64,000 nucleotides of DNA from Fibrobacter sp. (GTDB taxonomy: Bacteria > Fibrobacterota > Fibrobacteria > Fibrobacterales > Fibrobacteraceae). The DNA is taken from contig JAFVTX010000057.1 of the NCBI GenBank assembly GCA_017503015.1, forward strand, positions 1-64,000, given 5' to 3'. Each line of letters starts with the position of its first letter. Position 1 is the stretch's first letter. A model generated the notes under the pieces. The model ran no database searches and was not told the DNA's origin. It was given only the letters and a program-made list of their open reading frames with translations. The position numbers and the translations under genes were made by a program. This document shows, in pieces, positions 8,340-16,687 of this stretch.

Positions 8340-10235
8340 TGTCCTGATAATTAGCGAGGTCCTTGGCAAGTTTTTCAGGGAAATGGTTGTCGTTCCCTGA
8401 AAATCCTGTGCCATAAGCCTATGTCCCATCAGGTCGAAAATCTCCACACGACGGGCGTTCTGGACCGTAAGGGTCTGGCCGTGATTTTCCAGGCGGATAG
8501 TCTTGCCGCCTTTTGCATTTTTTGATGCCGGGATTGCCGTAACTACAGGAGCCTTCTTGCTCAGCACGAAACTGCCTACCAGGTTAGCGCCAGTCTCCTT
8601 GTCGTAGTAGGCGGAGTCGTTGGCGAAGCGGACTACGGAGTAGTTAGAGTCGGCGGGCCAGTTCCCGTACTGGGAAATTCTCAGATAGACGGCATACTTT
8701 CCTTCGGCGAGCGAATCGGGGAGCTGGGCCGCCACCTTCACGTCATTGATGCCGTCGGAGACAGTTTCGGACTGCACGTTGCTGTAGTCGGCGATGTTCC
8801 CGTTGGCATCAAACGCCGACTTCAGCACAACCTTTCGGCAGAGAATGTCTTGCGGGTCGAAGTTCCCGGTCTGCTTAAGTTCCAGCGGCGCGCCATAGAC
8901 GGTGTCGCCTGCGGATTCGGTGACGCTCCTGAGCACGACGGTGACGGGGCGTTTCTTGGTCATGTTGCCAAAGCCCACGTTCTGGATTTTCATGTCCAGC
9001 TGGAGCAGGCTGCCTGGCCCCAGGGAATCCATCATGGAGGAACGACGCAGCACGTAGCGGTAGCCCAGATGGTCGTCGATGTACTTGAAGGCGGAATTCT
9101 GCAATACGCCGTTTCCGTCGGTGTAGGATTCGTAGGCCTTGTCGATGGTGTCCCGCGGGTGGAATTCCTCTAGCCGCCATTCTCCACCGTCGGGTTTTGT
9201 CAGGGCCCAGGTATGTTCGTAGTTCAGGTAAGAAGTGTGGGTGCGGAAAGCTTCGTAAGAAATGAATTTTGCGGTGTTTATTTTAGCATAGCCGCTGGGA
9301 GGGGAGCAGGCCTCGCCGCCGTAGGGAACGTGATGGGCGTAGTTCTCCATAAACGCCACCCCTTCTTCGCGACAGACGCTGCTGTTGCAGTTGCCGCCCC
9401 AGGTGCCGTAGTCGTATTCGGTTCCTACGTAGCAGTCGTTGTAGAATCCCGCCCGGTAGATGTCCTTGCCCAGGGAGTCTGCCTTCATCTTGAAATAGGG
9501 GTGATTTACATTGAAGGAGACGTTGTAGTTCCAGGCGGTGGTGTCGCCTGCGGCGTTGACTTCTGTTGTCGGGCTAAAACCGAGCCCGCGGGCGAGAACG
9601 CTAGGGTTTCTCGGACCTACATCTACATCGTCGTCGGTATTCTGCAGGAGGGTGGCAAGACCTTCGCCTACATAAAGCGGGTTGCTGATGGCGCTGGTGT
9701 GCTGTTCTCCGAAGGGGCCGTACATGCCCTGCTCCACGAAGGTAATCACGTCTTTGTATTCGTTGAAAACGGCGCTCAGTTGCTTGACGTGTTTCAGGAT
9801 CCATTCCTGGGGCGGCTCCATGTTGCCCTTGCCGTTGTACCAGGGGTCGTAGGAAAAGCGGACAATGACGGTGGAGTTTGTGGCACGGATCTTATCCAGG
9901 TAGGCGCGGAAAGAATTCAGCATGGCCTCGGTCAGGTCCTGGGTGGTGCCGTGGGCATTCGGGTCACTTTCATCCCAGACGGCGTTGCTGGAGAAAGCGG
10001 AAATTTCCGCCCGCAGGTGCATGAGGCGGTTCTTGTAGTATGGCTCCACTTCGATAGTTTCGGGCCGAAAGTGAATTACCTGGGGCCTGTAAAAGCCCCG
10101 GTCCGGATTGTAGAAACTTTGCAGTTGGTCGGTGTAGTCTAGCGGCTGCACTACGGCACTTGTCGCAAGGGCGGAAGTAGCCACGGCAAGGGCTGCGACG
10201 GTCAACGCCCCGAAAGTCTTTCTTGAAACGAACAT
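8334..10235 (-). CDS. Secreted DUF4874/DUF4832-domain protein with sorting-type C-terminus
   Basis: 633 residues. A signal peptide (KTFGALTVAALAVATSALA) precedes a DUF4874-like domain at residues about 35-240 (FYNPDRGFYRPQ, FVEQGMYGPFGE). A DUF4832-like domain spans about 270-560 (SYEAFRTHTSYLNYEH, HLGYRYVLR). The C-terminal 60 residues (VEIFDLMGHRLMAQDF, then TISLKNLP) resemble the type A sorting domain of type IX secretion cargo. These domains are found together in presumed extracellular carbohydrate-active proteins with a TIM-barrel-like core; the activity is unproven. Its ATG has GTAGGAG at a good distance. The stop codon lies inside a CTAG repeat, so the last residues may have been remodelled by that repeat. 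Confidence 0.8.
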   Translation of the reverse strand: MFVSRKTFGALTVAALAVATSALATSAVVQPLDYTDQLQSFYNPDRGFYRPQVIHFRPETIEVEPYYKNRLMHLRAEISAFSSNAVWDESDPNAHGTTQDLTEAMLNSFRAYLDKIRATNSTVIVRFSYDPWYNGKGNMEPPQEWILKHVKQLSAVFNEYKDVITFVEQGMYGPFGEQHTSAISNPLYVGEGLATLLQNTDDDVDVGPRNPSVLARGLGFSPTTEVNAAGDTTAWNYNVSFNVNHPYFKMKADSLGKDIYRAGFYNDCYVGTEYDYGTWGGNCNSSVCREEGVAFMENYAHHVPYGGEACSPPSGYAKINTAKFISYEAFRTHTSYLNYEHTWALTKPDGGEWRLEEFHPRDTIDKAYESYTDGNGVLQNSAFKYIDDHLGYRYVLRRSSMMDSLGPGSLLQLDMKIQNVGFGNMTKKRPVTVVLRSVTESAGDTVYGAPLELKQTGNFDPQDILCRKVVLKSAFDANGNIADYSNVQSETVSDGINDVKVAAQLPDSLAEGKYAVYLRISQYGNWPADSNYSVVRFANDSAYYDKETGANLVGSFVLSKKAPVVTAIPASKNAKGGKTIRLENHGQTLTVQNARRVEIFDLMGHRLMAQDFQGTTTISLKNLPRTSLIIRTR

Positions 10236-10304
10236 ATACCCAAACTCCTACAGGTAAGATATATTATTTCCCGAGAAAAAGCACGGAAAATAAATGCTGG
10301 ACCT

Positions 10305-10332
10305 AAAAAAAGGTCCGGCCTCGCAGCCGGAC
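10305..10332 (-). terminator. Rho-independent terminator after the 42-codon gene
   Basis: On the minus strand GTCCGGC-loop-GCCGGAC (7 bp, 6-nt loop), then seven T. Positioned 20 nt after the stop of the small gene. Confidence 0.85.
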
Positions 10333-10351
10333 TTCGATTGTCGTAAGATTG

Positions 10352-10480
10352 TTACTCTTTGCAGATTTCTGTCTTTATCTTTTTGCAGGATTCTTGGGCC
10401 AGGACGTCGTCAAGGGAACTCATGCTGGAATCTTCTTCAATCTCTGGCGGGTTGCCGTCGCCATAATCCGTACTTACCAT
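10352..10480 (-). CDS. Small acidic protein, 42 residues
   Basis: ATG-started frame encoding a 42-residue, Asp/Glu/Ser-rich peptide (begins MVSTDYGDGNPPEIEEDSS, ends KIKTEICKE) with two cysteines. AAGG lies 4 nt before the ATG and a strong terminator follows the stop, which argues that the strand is transcribed and that this is a real small gene. The frame is open about 30 codons further upstream without a usual start codon, so it could also be the remnant of a longer protein. It lies between the DUF4874 gene (downstream, same strand) and the divergent fusion gene. Function unknown. Confidence 0.5.
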   Translation of the reverse strand: MVSTDYGDGNPPEIEEDSSMSSLDDVLAQESCKKIKTEICKE

Positions 10481-10599
10481 GACCTTTTCGCCTTCGACGG
10501 TCCAAAAAACAGGTGTGAGGAAATTGTAAGATTTTTGCCCTATTTCGTAACCTACCTTATTTTGGGGATAATGCTACATTTGCCGAAATTTGAGGATAT

Positions 10600-13500
10600 A
10601 TGAAGCTTTGCCGTTACCCTAGCGTGGTGCCCTATTTCATTTTGGTTTTTTGCAGTATTTTTGTGCAGATGGGGCTGTTCGTCCACTTTCAACGGTGGCT
10701 TTCGTTTTCCTTCGAGGGGTCGGCGTTCTGGTGGCGCAGCATGCTTTTGCAGTTCGCCATTTTTGTGCCCAGCATTTTCATGATGCCTGCGGCGAGTTAC
10801 TTTGCGGGGCATTTCCGCAAGGGCCGCGTGATGGCCTGGTCGTCGGTGGGCATGCTGGCATCGGTGATTGCGGTGGTGGTGTGCTACGTGGCGGGGGCCG
10901 AGTGGGTGGCCTACGGCCTGTTGCTGCTTTACGGGATTTTCCTTTCGATTCTGAGCCCCGCCAAATTGGGTATCATGAAGGAGATGGTGGCGGCTGAGGA
11001 CCTGGTGAAAATCAATTCCTGGTACATGGTGCTGTCGGTGCTGGGGACTGCGGGAGCGGCATTTTTTGCCATGGGGCTTTCGGGCCACGAGAATTCGCCG
11101 GTGAGTATCGATTTGACCCTCTGGATTTATCTCGGGCTTTCGGTGGTGACCACCGTTTCGGCGTTCTGCATTCGGGTGGGGGAGTCCCACGACTCCCTGA
11201 AAATGCGGTCCCCGGTGCGGGAATTTTCGGCCACCTGGAGCCACCCTATCGTGCGGCTTTCGATTCTCGGGCTTTCGGCGTTCTGGGGCGTGACCCAGAT
11301 TTTCCTGATTCTTATCCAGCGCATGAACGACATGCTGAATACGGCGGTGATTCCCGTGTCCATGTTCAGCGCCACCGTGGGCTACGTGGTGGGCGCCCTG
11401 AGCGCCGGACGTGCGTCAAAGGGGTTCGTGGAGACCGGGCTGATTCCTTTTTCGGCGGCGGTATCTGCCGTGACTATGTTCTCGCTGCCCTTTGTGAATA
11501 ACGACTGGCTTGAGGCTGTGCTTTACGGCGTGATCGGCTGGAGCGCGGGTTCTGCCTACGTGATTTTGCGGACGGTCATCCAGGGCTTTACCAGGCCCGA
11601 TACGGCGGGCCGGATTCATGCGGTGGCGAACGCTATCCAGATGGCGTTTTTGGCCCTGATTATGGGCGGGCAGACCCTGCTTTTGATTTTTACGCCGGTG
11701 ACCATCGACCATTGCTTCATGATTCTGTCGGTGATTCTCGCCCTGTGCTTTATCATGAATCTGCGGCAGACCCCCATGACGCTTTTGCGGGCGGCGCTCC
11801 GCTTTGCCTTTGCCTTCGTGTTCCGTTACCGGGTGAAGGTGATTGGCGTGCAGAACATTCCGGAATCGGGACCGCTTCTTTTGGTGGGCCCCCATTTCAG
11901 TTTTATCGACTGGGCGGTGCTGCAGATGTCTTCGCCTAGGCCGCTCCGCATTGCTAGTAACCGCAACACCTTTGCCGACTGGTACCAGCGCTGGTTCTTT
12001 CATGGAAATTTTCTGATTAGCATCAACCGCCGCGACCCGGCACCCGCCATGGAGCAAATCCACAAGGCCCTTTTGAACGGCGAGGCGGTAGTGATTTTCC
12101 CGGAAGGCGAAGTTTCCAAGACGCCCTATGTCTCGAAGTTTTCGCTGGACTATTCCAAGGCCATTGAAGGAACGGACGCGCAGATTGTGCCGTTCTACAT
12201 ACAGGGTCTGTGGGGGAGCCGTTATAGCCATGCCTCTGAAAGCGTGAACCGGCCGCAATCCTTTAACCGGGTGATTAGCGTGGGTTTTTCGAGGCCGCTC
12301 CCGACGGATGCCTCCGAGCAGAAAATCCGCAGCGACCTGCAGTTCTTGGCGGCGGACATCTGGAACATGGCCATGGACCATTCCGAAAGTATTGTGCCGC
12401 TCTGGTTCAAGGCTATGGAAAAACGTCGCTTCCGCCCGATTCTCATAGACCCTGCGGGCCGACATGTGAACGGCTTTGGCATGATTCGTCTGTGCCGTTA
12501 CTTTGGTCGAAAGATTCGGGCTGTGGCGAAGGGCGAAAGGAACGTGGGGTTCATGATTCCCACCAGCCGCGATGCCGCCCTCGGGATTATTTCCATCTTG
12601 GGTGCGGGCAAGACGTCTGTCAACCTGAACTATACCGCCCCGGTGGATACCATTCTTGGCTGTATGGGAAAGGCGGAACTTTCTACCGTCGTCACCACTC
12701 GAGCGTTTTTCGAGAAACTGTGCGGCAAGAATCCGGCCTTTGCCCAGGTCGCCGAGAAGTGTCGCTTGATTTATTTGGACGAAGAGGAACAGAAGGTTTC
12801 GACTCTTGGCCGTCTGTTGGCGACGCTTGTCATTTTGACTTGCCCTGCGGCAATCCTTCGCAGGCTCTGGTTCAGTTCCGCCAAGCTGGAAGACGATGCT
12901 GTCATCTTGTTCAGTTCCGGTTCCGAAGGAACTCCGAAGGGAGTGGAACTGACCCACAAGAACGTGATTTCCAACGCCCAGCAGTGCGACTACGTGGTGA
13001 AACTCTGCCGTACAGACGTGATGACGGCGCTGCTCCCGCTGTTCCATTCCTTTGGCTTCACCATGACCTTCATGATGCCCTTGCTGGATGGCGTGCCTAT
13101 GGTGCTTTGCCCGGACCCCACCGACATCAAGACTCTCGCCCGGGTTTGTGCCCAGTACAAGACGACCATTATGATGGGTACTCCCACATTCCTGCGGGCT
13201 ATCGCCATCAACCGCTGGGTCCACCCCATGTGTCTGGATTCTCTCCGCTATATCATCGCTGGTGCCGAAAAGCTCCGCCCCGAAATGCGGGAAACCTTCA
13301 AACTCAAGTTCGGCAAGGACATTTACGAAGGTTACGGCTGCACGGAACTCACGCCCCTTGCTACTATTAATGCGCCCAATGTATTGCTGGATGACTTCTT
13401 GACCATGGAAAAGTGCAGCGACCACTCGAGCATCGGGCTTCCGCCTCCGGGAACCGTGGCCGCCATCATCAACCCCGAAACCAACGAGGTGTTGCCTCAG

Positions 13501-13986
13501 GGCGAAGAAGGCATGCTCGTGGTTACGGGCCCCCAGGTCATGAAGGGCTACCTGAAGGATGGCGAAAAGACTGCGTCCGTAATCATTGAAAAAGATGGCC
13601 GCCGTTGGTACAAGACCGGCGACAAGTGCGTGCTTACCGACGAAGGCTTTGTGCAGATTCTTGGGCGCTACAGCCGCTTTGCGAAACTGGGCGGCGAGAT
13701 GATTTCGCTCACGGCGGTGGAACTCCGTATCGCCGAAACCAAGGTTCTCGATGGTCTTGAATTTGCCGTCACTGCGGTTCCCGATTCCGTGAAGGGCGAA
13801 CGCATTGTGCTGCTGGTCAAGGGCGGCGACGCCGAAGATATTTCCCGCAGGCTCCGCAAGTCGGGAATTCCGCCCCTGATGCTGCCCGGTTCCGTTTTCT
13901 GCGTAGAGAGCGTGCCCAAGCTCGGGTCCGGCAAGTGGGATTTCAACGGTATGAAAAAGCTGGCCCAGGAACTGGTGGGAAAGTAG
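10600..13986 (+). CDS. aas: MFS / lysophospholipid acyltransferase / acyl-ACP synthetase fusion (LplT-Aas type)
   Basis: 1128 residues in three parts. Residues about 10-395: twelve-helix MFS transporter like the lysophospholipid flippase LplT. About 405-600: PlsC-type acyltransferase with HFSFID near 430 (the HX4D motif) and FPEGEVSKT near 500. About 620-1128: AMP-forming acyl-ACP synthetase with SSGSEGTPKGV near 771, YGCTELTP near 912 and YKTGD near 1004. Together they would flip lysophospholipids inwards, activate a fatty acid on ACP and re-acylate the lipid at the inner membrane. In E. coli these are two proteins, LplT and Aas. All catalytic motifs appear intact. Gene symbol given by analogy. 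Confidence 0.88.
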   Translation: MKLCRYPSVVPYFILVFCSIFVQMGLFVHFQRWLSFSFEGSAFWWRSMLLQFAIFVPSIFMMPAASYFAGHFRKGRVMAWSSVGMLASVIAVVVCYVAGAEWVAYGLLLLYGIFLSILSPAKLGIMKEMVAAEDLVKINSWYMVLSVLGTAGAAFFAMGLSGHENSPVSIDLTLWIYLGLSVVTTVSAFCIRVGESHDSLKMRSPVREFSATWSHPIVRLSILGLSAFWGVTQIFLILIQRMNDMLNTAVIPVSMFSATVGYVVGALSAGRASKGFVETGLIPFSAAVSAVTMFSLPFVNNDWLEAVLYGVIGWSAGSAYVILRTVIQGFTRPDTAGRIHAVANAIQMAFLALIMGGQTLLLIFTPVTIDHCFMILSVILALCFIMNLRQTPMTLLRAALRFAFAFVFRYRVKVIGVQNIPESGPLLLVGPHFSFIDWAVLQMSSPRPLRIASNRNTFADWYQRWFFHGNFLISINRRDPAPAMEQIHKALLNGEAVVIFPEGEVSKTPYVSKFSLDYSKAIEGTDAQIVPFYIQGLWGSRYSHASESVNRPQSFNRVISVGFSRPLPTDASEQKIRSDLQFLAADIWNMAMDHSESIVPLWFKAMEKRRFRPILIDPAGRHVNGFGMIRLCRYFGRKIRAVAKGERNVGFMIPTSRDAALGIISILGAGKTSVNLNYTAPVDTILGCMGKAELSTVVTTRAFFEKLCGKNPAFAQVAEKCRLIYLDEEEQKVSTLGRLLATLVILTCPAAILRRLWFSSAKLEDDAVILFSSGSEGTPKGVELTHKNVISNAQQCDYVVKLCRTDVMTALLPLFHSFGFTMTFMMPLLDGVPMVLCPDPTDIKTLARVCAQYKTTIMMGTPTFLRAIAINRWVHPMCLDSLRYIIAGAEKLRPEMRETFKLKFGKDIYEGYGCTELTPLATINAPNVLLDDFLTMEKCSDHSSIGLPPPGTVAAIINPETNEVLPQGEEGMLVVTGPQVMKGYLKDGEKTASVIIEKDGRRWYKTGDKCVLTDEGFVQILGRYSRFAKLGGEMISLTAVELRIAETKVLDGLEFAVTAVPDSVKGERIVLLVKGGDAEDISRRLRKSGIPPLMLPGSVFCVESVPKLGSGKWDFNGMKKLAQELVGK

Positions 13987-13993
13987 ACATTGC

Positions 13994-14001
13994 TACATTC
14001 T
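13994..14001 (+). promoter_or_regulatory. TACATTCT box 4 nt before the hydrolase ATG
   Basis: Weak match to TAnnTTTG at a distance that would give a leaderless transcript. There is no Shine-Dalgarno sequence. Read-through from the gene ending at 13986 is the alternative. Confidence 0.3.
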
Positions 14002-14005
14002 CCCT

Positions 14006-14662
14006 ATGCTGCTCCAACAATTTGTTTTCAATTCTTTTGGCGTGAACGGCTTTGTGCTGGGTGGCGACTCCGGCGAAGCCATTCTCATAGACCCTAGCGC
14101 TGGCCGCGAGGCGGAACGCAAGGCCCTTGCGGACTATATCGAAACGAAGGGTCTGAAGGTGCGGCACCTCTTGAATACCCACCTGCACCTGGACCATGTG
14201 CTGGGAAATGCCTTTGTGGAGCGTACTTACGGTGTGCAGCCCGAGGCCCACGAAGAGGACGCCTTCTTGCTGGACTTGCAAGAGGAACAGAGTGGGATGT
14301 TTGGCCTGCCGCTGGAGGAACCTTCTCCCGCATTGGGAGACTACCTGGCCGAAGGTGACATCGTGGAAGTGCCGGGCATTCGCCTGCAGGTGATTCACGT
14401 GGCGGGACATTCTCCCGGCGGAATCGCTTTTTACTGCGAGAATCCGGGCGAAGTGAACGGCCAGAAAGATGTTCCTCCGCTCCTATTTCCGGGCGACATT
14501 TTATTTGCCGGGAGCCGTGGTCGAAGCGATTTGTTTGGCGGCGACGAGGATGCCTTGGTTAAAGGGATAAAGGAAAAATTGTTGGTGCTGCCCGAAGACA
14601 CCATAGTATTCCCTGGACACGGACCGAGTACAACCATCGGCGATGAACGCCGCTGGTACTAA
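14006..14662 (+). CDS. Metallo-beta-lactamase-fold hydrolase (glyoxalase II-like)
   Basis: 218 residues. THLHLDHVLGN carries the HxHxDH zinc motif (residues about 57-62), HVAGHSPGGIAFY the next zinc ligand, LFPGDILFAGSRGRSDL the bridging Asp, and FPGHGPST the last His. This is the YcbL/GloB-like set for thioester (for example S-D-lactoylglutathione-like) hydrolysis; the substrate cannot be told from sequence. It starts 20 nt after the fusion gene. No ribosome binding site is visible, in line with the promoter box just before it. Confidence 0.85.
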   Translation: MLLQQFVFNSFGVNGFVLGGDSGEAILIDPSAGREAERKALADYIETKGLKVRHLLNTHLHLDHVLGNAFVERTYGVQPEAHEEDAFLLDLQEEQSGMFGLPLEEPSPALGDYLAEGDIVEVPGIRLQVIHVAGHSPGGIAFYCENPGEVNGQKDVPPLLFPGDILFAGSRGRSDLFGGDEDALVKGIKEKLLVLPEDTIVFPGHGPSTTIGDERRWY

Positions 14663-14704
14663 ATAGGGGCTGCGACGGACGCCCTCATATTTGAGCCTGC
14701 TGCC

Positions 14705-15622
14705 TTATTGAAATGCTTGCGGCAGGCATTCAATGACATCGCTGGGGAGCATGGAGAAAGCTCCCAGTTTTTGACGGGCGATTTGGCCCGCTTTCTGGTG
14801 TAAAAGCGCTCCCAGGACGGCTGCATCTGCAGGCGTGCAACCTTGGGCCAATAGTGCCACGATGATTCCGGTAAGCACATCTCCGGAGCCGCCCTTGGCC
14901 ATACCAGAATTCGCGGCAGGCACCGCGAAAATTTCTCCGTCGGGTGTGGCGACCAGAATAGGACTGTTTTTCAGCAGGATTATCTTTCCAAATTCCTTCG
15001 CTTTTCCTGCCAGGAATTCAGGAAGCGCGGCGGCCTCTTGCGGAAGTTCGCCGAAGAGTCTTGCGAATTCCCGCCGGTGTGGCGTCAAGATGGCGGGTGC
15101 GTCTATCCGTTTCAGGTCGCTTGCCGTGAGGGAATTCAGACCGTCGGCGTCGATGACCATGGGCACGCTGCATCGGGTGACGAAGTTCCGGACGGCGGTC
15201 CGGGTCTCTTGCCTCTGGCCCAGTCCCGGCCCGATGGCGACCGCCTGCTGGTATTTTGTGCTTTTTAAAAGCACTGGGACATGTCGGTCTTTCAGAAAGT
15301 CGCATTCGTCGATACCGCCGATTTCGTCGGGTGAGCGCTTCGTAAAATTCGTGCCGCCGGCACGGCTGTCTTCAAGACTTATAAAAACGGGTTCGGAAAG
15401 TTTCGCTTGCAGGATGGGGACAATCCTTCTCGGGGCGGCGAGGGTTACAAGTCCAGCACCGCTCCGGAGGGCGGCCTTGGTGCACAGGGCAGCTGCTCCC
15501 GGCATGTCCTTGGAGCCGGCAATCACCAGGGCACAACCTTGCGCCCGTTTGTCGCCTTTTTCGTTTCGTGTCGGGAGCAGTTCCGAAATGGTTTTTTCCA
15601 TGTCCTCGATTTCGTGAATCAT
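14705..15622 (-). CDS. nnrD: ADP/ATP-dependent NAD(P)H-hydrate dehydratase
   Basis: 305 residues, ribokinase-like fold. Motifs: GSKDMPGAAALC, IGPGLGQ, VIDADGLNSL, ILTPHRREFARLFG and GMAKGGSGDVLTGIIVALLAQG near the C-terminus. Repairs hydrated NAD(P)H. Only the dehydratase half is present; the epimerase half (NnrE), often fused in front, must be encoded elsewhere. The ATG at 15622 is preferred over an internal one at 15601, where the GAGG would be too close. It is 31 nt downstream of the CBM9-like gene and probably co-transcribed. Confidence 0.93.
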   Translation of the reverse strand: MIHEIEDMEKTISELLPTRNEKGDKRAQGCALVIAGSKDMPGAAALCTKAALRSGAGLVTLAAPRRIVPILQAKLSEPVFISLEDSRAGGTNFTKRSPDEIGGIDECDFLKDRHVPVLLKSTKYQQAVAIGPGLGQRQETRTAVRNFVTRCSVPMVIDADGLNSLTASDLKRIDAPAILTPHRREFARLFGELPQEAAALPEFLAGKAKEFGKIILLKNSPILVATPDGEIFAVPAANSGMAKGGSGDVLTGIIVALLAQGCTPADAAVLGALLHQKAGQIARQKLGAFSMLPSDVIECLPQAFQ

Positions 15623-15653
15623 TCTTCTGCCTGCAGGTTGTAGGTGTTGCGTT

Positions 15654-16205
15654 TTACAGGATTTTCTGGAAAAATTCGGGCCGGTGAAAATCTGGCTTTT
15701 CGGTATTTATGGGGAATGCGCTCAGGTAGTGGGGCGTCTTGGCCTTGTCGGCGCACTTGTACAGGTTTCCTTCCAGGGAGATGCCTTCGAAGGTTTCCAG
15801 ACCGAAAATTTCCGGCGGAATGGTGACCGTCATCCCCCAGCAAATCAGGTTCCCTGCCACGCTGGCCAACTGTTTTGCCCGTTTGATTTTGGCGAGGGCG
15901 TCTGCGGATAGCTTTTCCCGGTTTTGCCTGTCCGTGCCCCGTGCCGCCAGAACAAAGCCCCGGCTGGTCACCTCGAAGTTGAAATATTCCGCGGGATTCT
16001 TGGGGTTCCTGAGGAAAATCTCTACGCAGGAATCTTCCCAGCTGGTGGAGTTGTCTTCTTGGACTTCGGCGCGGAAACAGTCCAGGGGCTCTTCTACCAG
16101 GAATTCTATCTGGAGAGAACCCTCTGCGCAGGCGATGTTGGCCTGGACGGCGGGCAGGGTGATTCCCTGGTTGGCTTTCCAGTCAAGATTCGGTTTTAGC
16201 AGCAT
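15654..16205 (-). CDS. Carbohydrate-binding family 9-like protein
   Basis: 183 residues. The pattern (WEDSCVEIFLRNP, YFNFEVTSRG, WGMTVTIPPEIFG, LEGNLYKCADK) is that of CBM9-like/DOMON-type beta-sandwich proteins found next to sugar-active enzymes. No signal peptide is visible at the chosen ATG, so a cytoplasmic location or a missed upstream start are both possible; no better start exists upstream. The start codon overlaps one of two TGATTAATCA palindromes that may serve the divergent spoVG promoter. Confidence 0.75.
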   Translation of the reverse strand: MLLKPNLDWKANQGITLPAVQANIACAEGSLQIEFLVEEPLDCFRAEVQEDNSTSWEDSCVEIFLRNPKNPAEYFNFEVTSRGFVLAARGTDRQNREKLSADALAKIKRAKQLASVAGNLICWGMTVTIPPEIFGLETFEGISLEGNLYKCADKAKTPHYLSAFPINTEKPDFHRPEFFQKIL

Positions 16206-16246
16206 GATTAATCACCTTTTTAGTGACTAAAATATATGATTAATCA
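16205..16246. promoter_or_regulatory. Paired palindromes, candidate activator sites for the sigma-54 promoter
   Basis: Two identical perfect palindromes TGATTAATCA at 16205-16214 and 16237-16246, start to start 32 bp (about three helical turns), with TAGTGACTA between them. They lie 55-100 bp upstream of the sigma-54 promoter, where enhancer-binding proteins usually sit. They also overlap the start of the minus-strand CBM9-like gene. Confidence 0.6.
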
Positions 16247-16300
16247 CTTGGTCAAATCTAGGCACTGCCGAAATTTTGTCAAAAAAGCCGAAAATCTCCT

Positions 16301-16319
16301 TTGGCACGATTCTTGCATT
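16301..16319 (+). promoter_or_regulatory. Sigma-54 (-24/-12) promoter of spoVG
   Basis: TTGGCACGATTCTTGCATT fits the RpoN consensus YTGGCACGrNNNTTGCww, with GG (16303-16304) and GC (16315-16316) separated by exactly 10 bp. The expected start is near 16328, followed by AAAGGAGG and the spoVG ATG. Confidence 0.85.
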
Positions 16320-16355
16320 TAGCGGGCTACCGAACAACAAACAAAAGGAGGCCTT

Positions 16356-16685
16356 ATGGCTAATACAAACGAAACGAAAAAGACAACAGAAGAAAAGGAA
16401 TGTTCCTTTGATTGCCTGGCGGTAACCAAGGTGGAAGTGTTTCCTTTTAAGGAAGGTGCCGGCATGGGCCACATGAAGGGCCTTGCCCAGGTGGTGCTCA
16501 ACGACCAGATGGTCATGCGTGGGCTTCGCGTGATGGACGGCGAATACGGCCTGTTCGTGAGCTACCCCAATGACCCGTTCTACAAGGGCGACGATTACCG
16601 CAATATTTACAACCCGATTACCCGCAAGCTTCGTGAACATATCGAGAATTGCGTGCTGGAAAAATACCAGGCCGCGGTGGCATAG
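16356..16685 (+). CDS. spoVG: SpoVG family regulator
   Basis: 109 residues. The conserved core LAVTKVEVFPF, GLAQVVLNDQMVMRGLRVMDGEYGLFVSYP and NPITRKLREHIE is SpoVG, a small nucleic-acid-binding protein that acts as a global regulator in many bacteria; the organism need not sporulate. A charged 15-residue N-terminal extension precedes the core. AAAGGAGG is ideal. It is preceded by a sigma-54 promoter with candidate activator sites, an unusual control for this gene. The ComM/YifB gene begins 2 nt after its stop. Confidence 0.95.
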   Translation: MANTNETKKTTEEKECSFDCLAVTKVEVFPFKEGAGMGHMKGLAQVVLNDQMVMRGLRVMDGEYGLFVSYPNDPFYKGDDYRNIYNPITRKLREHIENCVLEKYQAAVA

Positions 16686-16687
16686 TT

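Noticed and set aside
10349-10603. Plus-strand 84-residue hydrophobic frame before the fusion gene
   Set aside because: It lies antisense to the small gene and its terminator, overlaps the start of the fusion gene and has no ribosome binding site.
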